64,000 nt of DNA from JAJYRX01 sp041655275. Lineage in GTDB: Bacteria > Pseudomonadota > Gammaproteobacteria > Burkholderiales > Burkholderiaceae_B. Below the pieces are notes generated by a model. The model was not told where the DNA came from and did no database searches. It saw only the letters and a program-made list of their open reading frames with translations. The position numbers and the translations under genes were made by a program. This document shows positions 27,304 through 35,873 of the stretch, piece after piece (the stretch's first letter is position 1; each line of letters starts with the position of its first letter). The stretch is taken from NCBI GenBank assembly GCA_041655275.1, contig JBBAFU010000007.1:92126-156125 (forward strand), written 5' to 3'.

Positions 27304-28504
27304 GCGCAGATCACCGGGACGGGGTGCCACCGGCCTCGTGCTGACCGGCGGCGGGGCGCGGGCGGCCTACCAGGTGGGCGTGCTCGCGGGCATTGTCGAA
27401 ATACTGGCCCGCGAGCACCCCGACGGCATCGGCCCGCTCTTTGACATCATCTGCGGCTCTTCGGCCGGGGCCATCAATGCGGCATCGCTGGCCTGCCATG
27501 CCCATCAGGTGCAGGCGGGCATGCAGCGTCTGGAGGGGCTGTGGTCGGCGCTGCATACCGGGGATGTCTACGTGGCCGACGCCCTGGGCCTGACGCGCAC
27601 CGGCGGGCAGTGGCTGACCATGCTCACGCTGGGCTGGCTTGCACCGGCGCGTCGCCATGCCCGCCCGCGCGCCCTGCTGGACAACACGCCCCTGCGCAGC
27701 CTGCTGCGGGGCACGCTGGATTTCGATCAGCTCAACCGCAATCTGGCCGAAGGACGGCTGCAGGCCCTGGCCATCACCGCCACGGCCTACAACACGGGCG
27801 AGCACCTGACTTTCTACCAGTCCGATATCCGGATCAAACCCTGGCGGCGCAGCCTGCGCCAGGCCGTGCCCGGTCGCATCGGCGTGGATCATCTGCTCGC
27901 GTCCAGTGCCATCCCCTTTGTCTTTCCGGCCCAGGCCATACTGGTGCGCGGCCAGACGGAGTGGTGTGGCGATGGCTCCATGCGCCAGCTGGCCCCCATC
28001 AGCCCGGCCATCCACATGGGGGCTGCGCGGGTGGTGATCATCGGCACGGGCTACAAGGACGACACTTATCCGGAGAAGCGCCGGATCAGCCCGGAATACC
28101 CCACGCTGGCGCAGATTGGCGGGCATGCCATGTCGAATATATTCCTGGACAGCCTGTCCATGGACGTGGAGCGTCTCGAGCGAATCAATGAATTGCTTGC
28201 CAAACTGCCTCCGGATGGACTACAAAGCGAGACGCTGAGACCGGTTCGGGCGCTCGTCATCACACCCAGCCAATCGCTGGATGCCATCGCCCTGCGCCAT
28301 CTTGGCGAGCTGCCGCGCGCAGCACGCACGCTCTTCCATGTGCTGGGGGTATCATCCCGTACGGGTCCGGGAAGTGGTGCTGCGTTGATTTCCTATCTGT
28401 TGTTCGAGGCGAACTACACCAGGGAGCTCATCGAGCTGGGTCGCAACGACAGTATTGGCCGCAGCGATGAAGTCAGGGCATTTTTCAAGGAGGCATCGGC
28501 ATGA
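27278..28504 (+). CDS. Patatin-like phospholipase
   Basis: Predicted lipid acyl hydrolase of 408 residues. The patatin oxyanion loop GLVLTGGGARAAYQVGVL and the nucleophile elbow GSSAG (Ser of GxSxG) lie in the first 70 residues, and the catalytic Asp is in WCGDGSMRQ near residue 230. No signal peptide is seen, so it should act in the cytosol or on the inner leaflet. It starts inside the last 26 bases of maeB and its stop overlaps the start of the barstar-like gene (ATGA), which suggests translational coupling with both neighbours. Substrate unknown. Confidence 0.88.
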   Translation: MRTGRATTERRSPGRGATGLVLTGGGARAAYQVGVLAGIVEILAREHPDGIGPLFDIICGSSAGAINAASLACHAHQVQAGMQRLEGLWSALHTGDVYVADALGLTRTGGQWLTMLTLGWLAPARRHARPRALLDNTPLRSLLRGTLDFDQLNRNLAEGRLQALAITATAYNTGEHLTFYQSDIRIKPWRRSLRQAVPGRIGVDHLLASSAIPFVFPAQAILVRGQTEWCGDGSMRQLAPISPAIHMGAARVVIIGTGYKDDTYPEKRRISPEYPTLAQIGGHAMSNIFLDSLSMDVERLERINELLAKLPPDGLQSETLRPVRALVITPSQSLDAIALRHLGELPRAARTLFHVLGVSSRTGPGSGAALISYLLFEANYTRELIELGRNDSIGRSDEVRAFFKEASA

Positions 28505-28947
28505 GTCCATCACCCACACTGCAGGAGCAGATTCTCAGAGGTGGTCTGATCGAGGCGCCGGTTACGGAACGGGCCCAGGCCTTGCAGGCGGCAACGGATG
28601 CCGGTCTGGCGGCCTGGGTTGTCGAATGCGACCGGGCGCGCAGCCGCTCGGCGGTGTTGCGGGCCATTGCCAAGGCGGTGGATTTTCCCGAGTTCTTCGG
28701 CAGCAGTCTGGATGCGCTCTACGATTGCCTTTCCGATACCGTCATTGACCAGAAAGCCGGGCTTTTCCTCTGGTTTGACCGCCTGCATACGGGCGATCCC
28801 ATCCTGGCGGAGCATGCGCAGGCCGTCCTTGCCGTGTGCAACGATGTGGTCGAGTTTGCCGAGAACAATGAACGCGTGTTTGCCTATGGCATCGAGCATG
28901 CGGGCAAGCACGACGATCCCGAGGTGGAGCCGGAATCCGGCCTCTGA
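28501..28947 (+). CDS. Barstar-family protein (barnase-inhibitor fold)
   Basis: A 148-residue acidic protein. Residues about 38-135 match the barstar fold: VVECDRARSRSAVLRAIAKA, then FPEFFGSSLDALYDCLSD, the conserved FFGxxxDALxDCL helix that in barstar docks into the RNase active site. An N-terminal extension of about 35 residues and an acidic tail are extra. Its ATG overlaps the stop of the patatin gene. No barnase-like RNase or toxin-delivery gene lies nearby, so the partner is unknown; many proteobacterial members are chromosomal and of unknown role. Confidence 0.82.
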   Translation: MSPSPTLQEQILRGGLIEAPVTERAQALQAATDAGLAAWVVECDRARSRSAVLRAIAKAVDFPEFFGSSLDALYDCLSDTVIDQKAGLFLWFDRLHTGDPILAEHAQAVLAVCNDVVEFAENNERVFAYGIEHAGKHDDPEVEPESGL

Positions 28948-28964
28948 TCTCCCGATCAGGCCGG
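28937..28964. terminator. Hairpin over the stops of two convergent genes
   Basis: An inverted repeat (CTGATC at 28944-28949 and GATCAG at 28954-28959, extended by CCGGC/GCCGG pairing with a two-base bulge) spans the stop codons of the barstar-like gene and the convergent rsmE. It could act as a shared terminator, but no T-tract is present in either direction. Confidence 0.3.
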
Positions 28965-29741
28965 CCCGTTCCAGCCCAGCAGGGCGGTGCAGGCCGCCAT
29001 CAGCGCCAGGCCGGCGGTTTCCGTACGCAATACACGCGGGCCGAAACGCACGGCCTGTACGCCTGCACCCAGGGCCAGGGCCTGTTCTTCGGCACTCCAG
29101 CCGCCTTCGGGGCCGATCAGCAGGCGCAGTACCGGCCGGTCATGCGTGGTGTTGCGTCCTTCGGGCCAGCGCGCCAGGGCCTGGTCCAGACATTGTTCCG
29201 CTGCCGGGTGGCACAGCAGGCTGAGTGTGCCGGGGCGCACCGGGTCCGCGCCCAGATATCCTTCGAGTGAACCGGGCACTTCAATGGTCATGATGCGGTT
29301 GCGCCCGCACTGCTCGCTTGCCGATTGGGCGATGCGTTGCCAGTGCGCCAGGCGCTTTTGCAGGCGCTTGTTCATGTGCTCGGCGCGCAGCTGCAGCAGG
29401 CTGCGCCGGGCAAAAATGGGGACCAGGCGGGTGGCACCGAGCTCCACAGCCTTTTCCACGATCCAGTCCATCTTGTCGCCGCCGGCCAGGCCCTGTATCA
29501 GGCACAGCTCGCCGGCCAGTTCGGCTTCGCGCGGGTGATGGATTCCAATGTGTGCCTGCGCCTGCCGCCCCTGCACTTCAAGCCGGGCTTCGTATTCGCC
29601 GCCCAGGCCGTTGAACAGCGTCACGGGGCTGTCGTGCGCCAGGCGCAGCACGCGCAGGGCGTAATGGGCAACGGCATCGGGCAGCGGGATGCAGGTGCCG
29701 GTTTCCAGAGGGGAATTCAGGAAGAATCGGGGCGGGCTCAT
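28956..29741 (-). CDS. rsmE: 16S rRNA (uracil-1498-N3)-methyltransferase
   Basis: SPOUT-class methyltransferase that methylates U1498 of 16S rRNA. 261 residues from the ATG at 29741 (MSPPRFFLNSPLE), which gives the standard N-terminal PUA-like region; the frame beyond that ATG is not protein-like. Family motifs: QGLAGGDKMDWIVEKAVELG near residue 80 and the SAM-binding knot LLIGPEGGWSAEE with RFGPRVLRTETAGLAL near the C-terminus. Divergent from tkt; the 100 bases between them carry the tkt promoter. Confidence 0.94.
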   Translation of the reverse strand: MSPPRFFLNSPLETGTCIPLPDAVAHYALRVLRLAHDSPVTLFNGLGGEYEARLEVQGRQAQAHIGIHHPREAELAGELCLIQGLAGGDKMDWIVEKAVELGATRLVPIFARRSLLQLRAEHMNKRLQKRLAHWQRIAQSASEQCGRNRIMTIEVPGSLEGYLGADPVRPGTLSLLCHPAAEQCLDQALARWPEGRNTTHDRPVLRLLIGPEGGWSAEEQALALGAGVQAVRFGPRVLRTETAGLALMAACTALLGWNGPA

Positions 29742-29809
29742 CGGTGGAATGATAGTCGATGTCGGGGATGCGCAGCGGATTGTGCAGGGCCGCATGGCGG
29801 AATGCCGGG

Positions 29810-29818
29810 TGCTACAAT
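29810..29818 (+). promoter_or_regulatory. Extended -10 promoter of the tkt-gap-pgk operon (predicted)
   Basis: TACAAT at 29813-29818 preceded by TG one base upstream (TGCTACAAT) fits an extended -10 element, 23 bases before the tkt ATG. No convincing -35 hexamer is visible at the right distance, which extended -10 promoters tolerate. Prediction only. Confidence 0.45.
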
Positions 29819-29841
29819 CAGCACTTTTGACGAGAAAGCAA

Positions 29842-31896
29842 ATGAGGCCTGCATCCCCTCCCGAATCGCTGATGGCGACGGCTATTCGGGTTCTGTCCAT
29901 GGATGCCGTGCAACAGGCGGGTTCGGGTCATCCCGGCGCGCCCATGGGCATGGCCGATATTGCGGTTGCGCTGTGGGCGCACCATCTGAAGCACAACCCG
30001 GCTGACCCCGCATGGCCTGATCGCGACCGCTTCGTGCTGTCCAACGGCCATGGCTCCATGCTGCTCTACAGTCTGCTGCACCTGAGCGGTTACGACTTGC
30101 CCATGCAGGCGCTGCGTGACTTCCGTCAACTGCATTCGGGCACGCCCGGCCACCCCGAGGTCGGCGACACGCCCGGTGTGGAAACCACGACCGGCCCGCT
30201 GGGCCAGGGGCTCGCGAATGCGGTGGGCATGGCACTGGCCGAGGCCCTGCTGGCACAGGAGTTCAATCGCGACGGCCATACCATCGTCGATCATTTCACC
30301 TGGGCTTTCGCGGGTGACGGCTGCCTGATGGAAGGCATCTCGCACGAAGCCTGCTCGCTGGCCGGCACGCTGGGCCTGTCGCGCCTCATTGTGTTCTATG
30401 ACGACAACGGCATTTCCATCGATGGCCGGGTGGATGCCTGGTTCGGCGATGATACCGGCGCGCGTTTCGAGGCCTACGGCTGGAATGTGATCCGCGATGT
30501 GGACGGCCACGATATTGCTGCGGTCGATGCCGCCATTGTCCAGGCGAAGGCCATGGCGCGTGCGGGCGGCGGTCCCACGCTGATCTGCTGCCGCACCGTC
30601 ATCGGCAAGGGCGCGCCCAACGCCGCCGGTTCGGAAAAAGTGCATGGTGCGCCCCTGGGTGCCGACGAGATCCGCGCCGCGCGCGAGGCCCTGGGCTGGG
30701 CGCATCCGCCGTTCGAGATTCCGGCCGATGTGTATGCGCACTGGAATGCGCGCGAGGCCGGTGCACAGCGCCAGGCGGACTGGCAGGCGCGCTTCGATGC
30801 CTATGCCCAGGCCCATCCCGCGCCGGCACAGGAGTTCCTGCGCCGCATGCGCGGCGCGCTGCCGGCAGATTTTGCACAGAACATGCAGGCCTTCATTGAC
30901 GAGGCGGCGGAAAAGGCCCAGACGCTGGCCAGCCGCAAGGCCTCGCAGCACACCATTGCCGCGCTGGCCGGCATGCTGCCCGAGCTGCTGGGCGGCTCGG
31001 CCGACCTGACCGGTTCCAATTTCACCGACTGGCCCGATGCCGGGGCGGTACGCGCCGGCAAGCCCGCGCTGCAGTTTGGCCGCCACATCAACTTCGGCGT
31101 GCGCGAGTTCGGCATGGCGGCCATCATGAACGGCCTGTCCCTGCACGGCGGCTATCTGCCGTTTGGCGGCACCTTTCTGACGTTTTCCGACTATTCGCGC
31201 AACGCCATCCGCATGGCCGCCCTGATGCGCCAGCGCGTCGTGCATGTGTTCACGCATGATTCCATCGGTCTGGGCGAAGACGGGCCCACGCACCAGCCCG
31301 TGGAGCACGCCGCCGGCCTGCGCCTGATTCCCAATCTCGATGTCTGGCGTCCCTGCGACACCATGGAGACGGCCGTGGCCTGGCAGCAGGCCGTGACGCG
31401 CCCGGCCAGCCTGGGCATGCAGGTGAGCGACGGCGGGCCCAGTGCCTTGCTGCTCTCGCGCCAGAACCTGCCTTTCGTGGTGCGCGATGCCGACGCGATT
31501 GCCGGCATTGCCCGCGGCGGCTATGTGCTGCGCGATGCGCCCGGTGCGCGGGCGGTCCTTGTCGCCGCCGGCTCCGAGATCGGTCTGGTCCTGCGCGCCC
31601 AGTCCCTGCTGGCGGAGCAGGGCATACCGGTGCGGGTGGTGTCCATGCCCTGCACGCGCCGTTTCGATCGCCAGGATGCCGACTGGCGCCGCCAGGTGCT
31701 GCCGGCAGGCTTGCCGCGCGTGGCCGTCGAGGCCGGCGTGGGCGATGGCTGGTACAAGTACGTGGGTGATGGCGGCCGGGTGATCAGTCTGGATGAGTTT
31801 GGTGCCTCGGCTCCGGCCGGGGTGCTGTTCGAGCATTTCGGTTTCACGCGCGAGCACATCGCCGACACGGTGAAGGGCTTGCTGCAAGGAGAATAG
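29842..31896 (+). CDS. tkt: Transketolase
   Basis: Thiamine-diphosphate enzyme of the pentose phosphate pathway. 684 residues from the ATG at 29842, preceded by a GAGAAAG box; the upstream open extension is rsmE antisense. Key motifs: HPGAPMGMADIAVALW near residue 32, GPLGQGLANAVGMA, the ThDP motif starting GDGCLMEGISHEA, and in the second half FTHDSIGLGEDGPTHQPVEH with the catalytic His/Glu region. It leads a run with gap, pgk and fba, which is the usual Burkholderiales arrangement. Confidence 0.95.
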   Translation: MRPASPPESLMATAIRVLSMDAVQQAGSGHPGAPMGMADIAVALWAHHLKHNPADPAWPDRDRFVLSNGHGSMLLYSLLHLSGYDLPMQALRDFRQLHSGTPGHPEVGDTPGVETTTGPLGQGLANAVGMALAEALLAQEFNRDGHTIVDHFTWAFAGDGCLMEGISHEACSLAGTLGLSRLIVFYDDNGISIDGRVDAWFGDDTGARFEAYGWNVIRDVDGHDIAAVDAAIVQAKAMARAGGGPTLICCRTVIGKGAPNAAGSEKVHGAPLGADEIRAAREALGWAHPPFEIPADVYAHWNAREAGAQRQADWQARFDAYAQAHPAPAQEFLRRMRGALPADFAQNMQAFIDEAAEKAQTLASRKASQHTIAALAGMLPELLGGSADLTGSNFTDWPDAGAVRAGKPALQFGRHINFGVREFGMAAIMNGLSLHGGYLPFGGTFLTFSDYSRNAIRMAALMRQRVVHVFTHDSIGLGEDGPTHQPVEHAAGLRLIPNLDVWRPCDTMETAVAWQQAVTRPASLGMQVSDGGPSALLLSRQNLPFVVRDADAIAGIARGGYVLRDAPGARAVLVAAGSEIGLVLRAQSLLAEQGIPVRVVSMPCTRRFDRQDADWRRQVLPAGLPRVAVEAGVGDGWYKYVGDGGRVISLDEFGASAPAGVLFEHFGFTREHIADTVKGLLQGE

Positions 31897-31899
31897 ATC

Positions 31900-32916
31900 A
31901 TGACGATACGGGTTGCCATCAATGGCTATGGCCGCATAGGCCGCAACATCCTTCGCGCCCACTACGAGGACGGCAAGCAGCGCGACATCGAGATCGTGGC
32001 CATCAATGCCAGCGGCGCCCCGGCCACCAACGCCCATCTGACGCGCTATGACTCCGTGCACGGCCGCTTTGCTTCCAGGGTCGAGCTGGAGGACGACAAG
32101 GTGCTGATCGTCGACGGCGACCGCATACCCATCTTCTCCACGCGCAACCCGGCCGAGTTGCCCTGGGCCGATCTTGGCGTGGACGTCGTGCTGGAGTGCA
32201 CGGGCGCCTTCAAGACCAAGGAGGCCGCAAGCGTCCATCTGCGCAGCGGCGCCAAGAAGGTCCTCATTTCCGCGCCGGGCGGCAAGGATGTGGACGCCAC
32301 CATTGTCTATGGCGTCAACCACGATATCCTGCGTGCCGGCCACACCGTCGTCTCGAATGCGTCGTGCACCACCAACTGCCTGGCGCCGCTGATCCACCCG
32401 CTGCACCAGCAACTGGGCGTGGTTCATGGCCTGATGACCACCATTCACGCCTATACGAATGACCAGGTGCTCACCGATGTGCACCACAAGGACCTGCGTC
32501 GCGCACGTTCGGCCACCCAGAGCATGATTCCCACCAAGACGGGTGCGGCCTCGGCCCTGGGCCTGGTGCTGCCCGAGCTGGAAGGCAAGCTGGACGGCTA
32601 CGCCATCCGCGTGCCCACCATCAACGTTTCGCTGGTCGATCTCTCCTTCGTGTCGGCACGTCCCACCACGGCGGAAGAAGTCAATGACATCCTGCGCAAG
32701 GCCTCGGAAAGCGGCCCGCTCAAGGGCATTCTGGCCTACAACGACGAGCCGCTGGTGTCCATAGACTTCAACCACAGCTCGCCCTCGAGCATCGTCGATG
32801 CCAGCCTGACCCGGGTGTCCGGGCCGCTCGTCAAGGTGTCGGCCTGGTACGACAACGAGTGGGCATTCTGCGAGCGCATGCTGGATGCCACGATTGCCCT
32901 GATGAACGCCGCCTGA
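31900..32916 (+). CDS. gapA: Glyceraldehyde-3-phosphate dehydrogenase, type I
   Basis: Phosphorylating GAPDH, 338 residues, cytoplasmic. Rossmann motif INGYGRIGRN at residue 7, catalytic Cys in SNASCTTNCLAP near residue 157, and HAYTNDQVLTDVHH downstream. Odd point: at the end of the second beta strand the family usually reads AIND (Asp binding the adenosine ribose and excluding NADP), but here it reads AINASG, with Ala in place of Asp. This could relax the cofactor preference toward NADP. Three bases after tkt and four bases before pgk-mogA, so tightly cotranscribed. Confidence 0.94.
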   Translation: MTIRVAINGYGRIGRNILRAHYEDGKQRDIEIVAINASGAPATNAHLTRYDSVHGRFASRVELEDDKVLIVDGDRIPIFSTRNPAELPWADLGVDVVLECTGAFKTKEAASVHLRSGAKKVLISAPGGKDVDATIVYGVNHDILRAGHTVVSNASCTTNCLAPLIHPLHQQLGVVHGLMTTIHAYTNDQVLTDVHHKDLRRARSATQSMIPTKTGAASALGLVLPELEGKLDGYAIRVPTINVSLVDLSFVSARPTTAEEVNDILRKASESGPLKGILAYNDEPLVSIDFNHSSPSSIVDASLTRVSGPLVKVSAWYDNEWAFCERMLDATIALMNAA

Positions 32917-32920
32917 GCCC

Positions 32921-34735
32921 ATGTTCACGGTCAACACCCTGGTATCGCTGGCACAATCCGGCGCCCTGGCCGGCAAGCGGGTCTTCATCCGTGCCGATCT
33001 GAACGTTCCGCTCTACGACGGCGTCATCACCGAAGACACGCGCATCCGGCAGTCGCTGCCCGCCATGCGCCTGGCGCTCGATGCGGGCGCCGCCGTGATG
33101 GTCACTTCGCACCTGGGGCGACCCACGGAAGGTGTCTTCACCGAAACCGAAAGCCTGGCCCCGGTGGCGCAGCGCCTGTCCGAGCTGCTGGAGCGCACGG
33201 TGCGCCTGGTCAGGGACTGGGTGGACGGCGTTGCGCTCGAGCCCGGCGAGCTGGTACTGCTCGAGAACTGCCGCTTCAACCGGGGCGAGAAGGCCAATGA
33301 TCCGGCACTGGCGCGGCGCATGGCGGCGCTGTGCGATGTCTACGTCAACGATGCCTTTGGCACAGCCCACCGGGCGCATGCCAGTACCTACGGTATTGCC
33401 GAATATGCACCGGTGGCCTGCGCCGGCCCCCTGCTCGAGCATGAGCTGCGCACCCTGGCGAGCCAGCTCGAGGCGCCCCGGCGGCCGCTGGTGGCCATCG
33501 TGGGCGGTGCCAAGGTCTCATCCAAGCTGAGCGTGCTCAAGGCCCTGGCCACGCGCGTGGACCAGCTCATCGTGGGCGGCGGCATCGCCAATACCTTCAT
33601 GCTCGCAGCCGGCATGCCCATCGGCAAGTCGCTGGCCGAGCCCTCCCAGGTGGATGAGGCGCGCGAAGTCATGCAGCTGATGAAGGATCGCGGCGCGGCC
33701 GTGCCCATACCGGTTGATGTGGTCTGCGCCACCGAGTTCCGGGCGGGCACGCCGGCCATGCTGCGCGAGGTGCGTCAGGTGGGTGATGAGGAGATGATCC
33801 TCGACATCGGGCCGCGCAGCGCCGCCCAGCTGGCCGCCATCCTGCAGCAGGCGGGCACGATTGTCTGGAACGGGCCGGTCGGCGTCTTCGAGTTTGAAGG
33901 TTTCGAGCAGGGTACGCGCACCATCGCCGGGGCGATTGCGGATGCGCCGGGTTTCACGCTTGCCGGGGGCGGCGATACGCTTGCCGCCATCGCGCGCTAC
34001 GGCATTGCCGACAAGGTGGACTATATCTCTACCGGCGGCGGGGCTTTCCTTGAGTTCCTCGAAGGCAAGGTCCTGCCCGCCGTCGAAGTGCTCATGCGCC
34101 GCGCGCGCGAGGACCAGCCTTCGCGCAGCTCGCCCGACGAGCTGCTGGTCGGCCTGGTGTCGGTGTCCGACCGTGCGGTTCGCGGCGATTACCAGGATGA
34201 GTGCATTCCCGGGCTCACCGCCTGGCTGTCTTCGGCGATCAAGGGGCCGGTGCGCTTCGTGAGCCGTCTGGTGCCCGATGAGCGCCCGCAGATAGAAAGC
34301 GCGCTGCGCGAACTGGTCGATGCCATCGGCTGCGACCTGGTGTTCACGGCCGGCGGTACCGGGCCTGCGCGGCGCGATGTGACGCCCGAGGCAACGCTGG
34401 CGGTGGCCACGCGCGAGATGCCGGGCTTTGGCGAACAGATGCGCCGCATCAGCCTGAATTTCGTGCCCACCGCCATCCTGTCGCGCCAGGTGGCCGTCTT
34501 GCGTGAAATCCGCGATCATGCGGCACTCATCATCAACCTGCCCGGCCAGCCCAAGGCGATCCGCGAGACGCTGGAAGGCCTGCGTGACGCCGACGGCAGC
34601 TTGCTCGCCGGCGGCGTGTTTGCCGCCGTCCCCTATTGCATCGACCTGATCGGCGGGCCCTACATCGAAACGCATGACGATATCGTGAAATCGTTTCGTC
34701 CCCGGTCGGCCATACGGCAGACGCAGGCGCCGTGA
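32921..34735 (+). CDS. pgk: Phosphoglycerate kinase fused to MogA molybdopterin adenylyltransferase
   Basis: Single 604-residue frame with two complete enzymes. Residues 1-395: phosphoglycerate kinase, with FIRADLNVPLYDG, TSHLGRPTEG, GGAKVSSKLSVLKAL, IVWNGPVGVFE and TLAGGGDTLAAIA, ending GKVLPAVEVL as Pgk normally does. After a 15-residue charged linker (RRAREDQPSRSSPDE) residues about 411-600 form a MogA domain: LVGLVSVSDRAV, VPDERPQIE, FTAGGTGPARRDVTPEAT and FVPTAILSRQ, retaining the Asp residues of the MogA active site. Pgk makes ATP from 1,3-bisphosphoglycerate; MogA adenylylates molybdopterin with ATP before molybdenum insertion. No stop or clear second ribosome site lies between; an in-frame ATG at 34094 could give free MogA. 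Pyruvate kinase, usually next, is absent. Confidence 0.92.
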   Translation: MFTVNTLVSLAQSGALAGKRVFIRADLNVPLYDGVITEDTRIRQSLPAMRLALDAGAAVMVTSHLGRPTEGVFTETESLAPVAQRLSELLERTVRLVRDWVDGVALEPGELVLLENCRFNRGEKANDPALARRMAALCDVYVNDAFGTAHRAHASTYGIAEYAPVACAGPLLEHELRTLASQLEAPRRPLVAIVGGAKVSSKLSVLKALATRVDQLIVGGGIANTFMLAAGMPIGKSLAEPSQVDEAREVMQLMKDRGAAVPIPVDVVCATEFRAGTPAMLREVRQVGDEEMILDIGPRSAAQLAAILQQAGTIVWNGPVGVFEFEGFEQGTRTIAGAIADAPGFTLAGGGDTLAAIARYGIADKVDYISTGGGAFLEFLEGKVLPAVEVLMRRAREDQPSRSSPDELLVGLVSVSDRAVRGDYQDECIPGLTAWLSSAIKGPVRFVSRLVPDERPQIESALRELVDAIGCDLVFTAGGTGPARRDVTPEATLAVATREMPGFGEQMRRISLNFVPTAILSRQVAVLREIRDHAALIINLPGQPKAIRETLEGLRDADGSLLAGGVFAAVPYCIDLIGGPYIETHDDIVKSFRPRSAIRQTQAP

Positions 34736-34801
34736 TGGGCACTTGCCGTAGAATTGGTCTGATTCATTCCCACCCATTTCCGCTTTCCAGGAGGTCATGA
34801 C

Positions 34802-35866
34802 ATGGCACTGGTTTCCATGCGTCAACTGCTCGATCATGCTGCCGAGCATGGTTACGGCATTCCCGCTTTCAACGTCAACAACCTGGAGCAGGTGCAGGCC
34901 ATCATGGAGGCGGCAAGCGCCACGCGCAGCCCGGTCATCATGCAGGCTTCCGCCGGCGCGCGCCGCTATGCGGGCGAGACGTTCCTGAAGTATCTGATCC
35001 AGGCGGCAGTCGATTCCTATCCCGATATTCCCGTCGTCATGCACCAGGACCACGGCCAGTCGCCCGATGTGTGCCGCAGCGCCATGGACCTGGGTTTCAC
35101 CAGCGTGATGATGGACGGCTCGCTGGAGGCCGATGGCAAGACTGTGGCCGAGTATGAGTACAACGTCGATGTCACCCTGAAGGTGGTCGAGATGGCCCAT
35201 CGCCGCGGCATCACCGTGGAAGGCGAGCTGGGCTGCCTGGGCTCGCTCGAGACCATGACGGGCGACAAGGAAGACGGCCACGGCGCCGAGGGCCAGCTCA
35301 CCCGCGAGCAGCTGCTCACCGATCCCGAACAGGCCATCGACTTCGTGCGCCGCACCCAGCTCGACGCCCTGGCGATTGCCATCGGCACCAGCCACGGCGC
35401 CTACAAGTTCACGCGCAAGCCCACGGGCGACATCCTGTCCATAGAGCGCGTCAAGGAAATCCATCGCCGCCTGCCCAATACGCATCTGGTCATGCACGGC
35501 AGCTCCAGTGTTCCCCAGGAGCTGCTGGCGGAAATCCGCGAGTTCGGCGGCGACATGAAGGAAACCTATGGTGTGCCCGTCGAGGAAATCCAGGAAGCCA
35601 TCAAGTATGGTGTGCGCAAGGTCAATGTGGATACCGATATCCGCCTTGCCATGACGGGTGCGATTCGTCGCTATATGGCTGAAAACCCCTCGCACTTCGA
35701 TCCGCGCGAATACCTGAAGCCGGCGCGCGAGGCCGCCAGCCGGCTGTGCCGCGCGCGCTACGAGCAGTTCGGCGCCGCCGGCCATGCGGATCGCATCAAG
35801 CCCATTGCCCTGGAAGAGATGGCGCGGCGCTATGCGTCCGGCGCGCTTGACCAGGTCATCCGCTAG
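34802..35866 (+). CDS. fba: Fructose-bisphosphate aldolase, class II (Calvin-cycle subtype)
   Basis: Zinc-dependent aldolase interconverting fructose 1,6-bisphosphate and triose phosphates. 354 residues, the length of the FbaA/CbbA subtype. Begins ALVSMRQLLDHAAEHGYGIP; metal ligands lie in VVMHQDHGQS, and the DGS motif in MMDGSLEADGKT, the GTSHGAYKF loop and VMHGSSSVPQE are intact. A strong AGGAGG box precedes the ATG. The 66 bases upstream contain TAGAAT (34749-34754), a possible own -10 box, and no remnant of pyk. Confidence 0.95.
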   Translation: MALVSMRQLLDHAAEHGYGIPAFNVNNLEQVQAIMEAASATRSPVIMQASAGARRYAGETFLKYLIQAAVDSYPDIPVVMHQDHGQSPDVCRSAMDLGFTSVMMDGSLEADGKTVAEYEYNVDVTLKVVEMAHRRGITVEGELGCLGSLETMTGDKEDGHGAEGQLTREQLLTDPEQAIDFVRRTQLDALAIAIGTSHGAYKFTRKPTGDILSIERVKEIHRRLPNTHLVMHGSSSVPQELLAEIREFGGDMKETYGVPVEEIQEAIKYGVRKVNVDTDIRLAMTGAIRRYMAENPSHFDPREYLKPAREAASRLCRARYEQFGAAGHADRIKPIALEEMARRYASGALDQVIR

Positions 35867-35873
35867 GCCCGTC

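Noticed and set aside
24916..27330. An 804-codon minus-strand frame over maeB
   Set aside because: Antisense of malic enzyme; the sense protein has all family motifs, this one has none.
29689..29841. N-terminal extension of transketolase
   Set aside because: This part lies over the 5' end of rsmE on the opposite strand; the family start and a ribosome box fit 29842.
29818..32988. A 1056-codon minus-strand frame over tkt and gap
   Set aside because: High-GC antisense shadow of transketolase and GAPDH; low-complexity, no motifs, no ribosome site.
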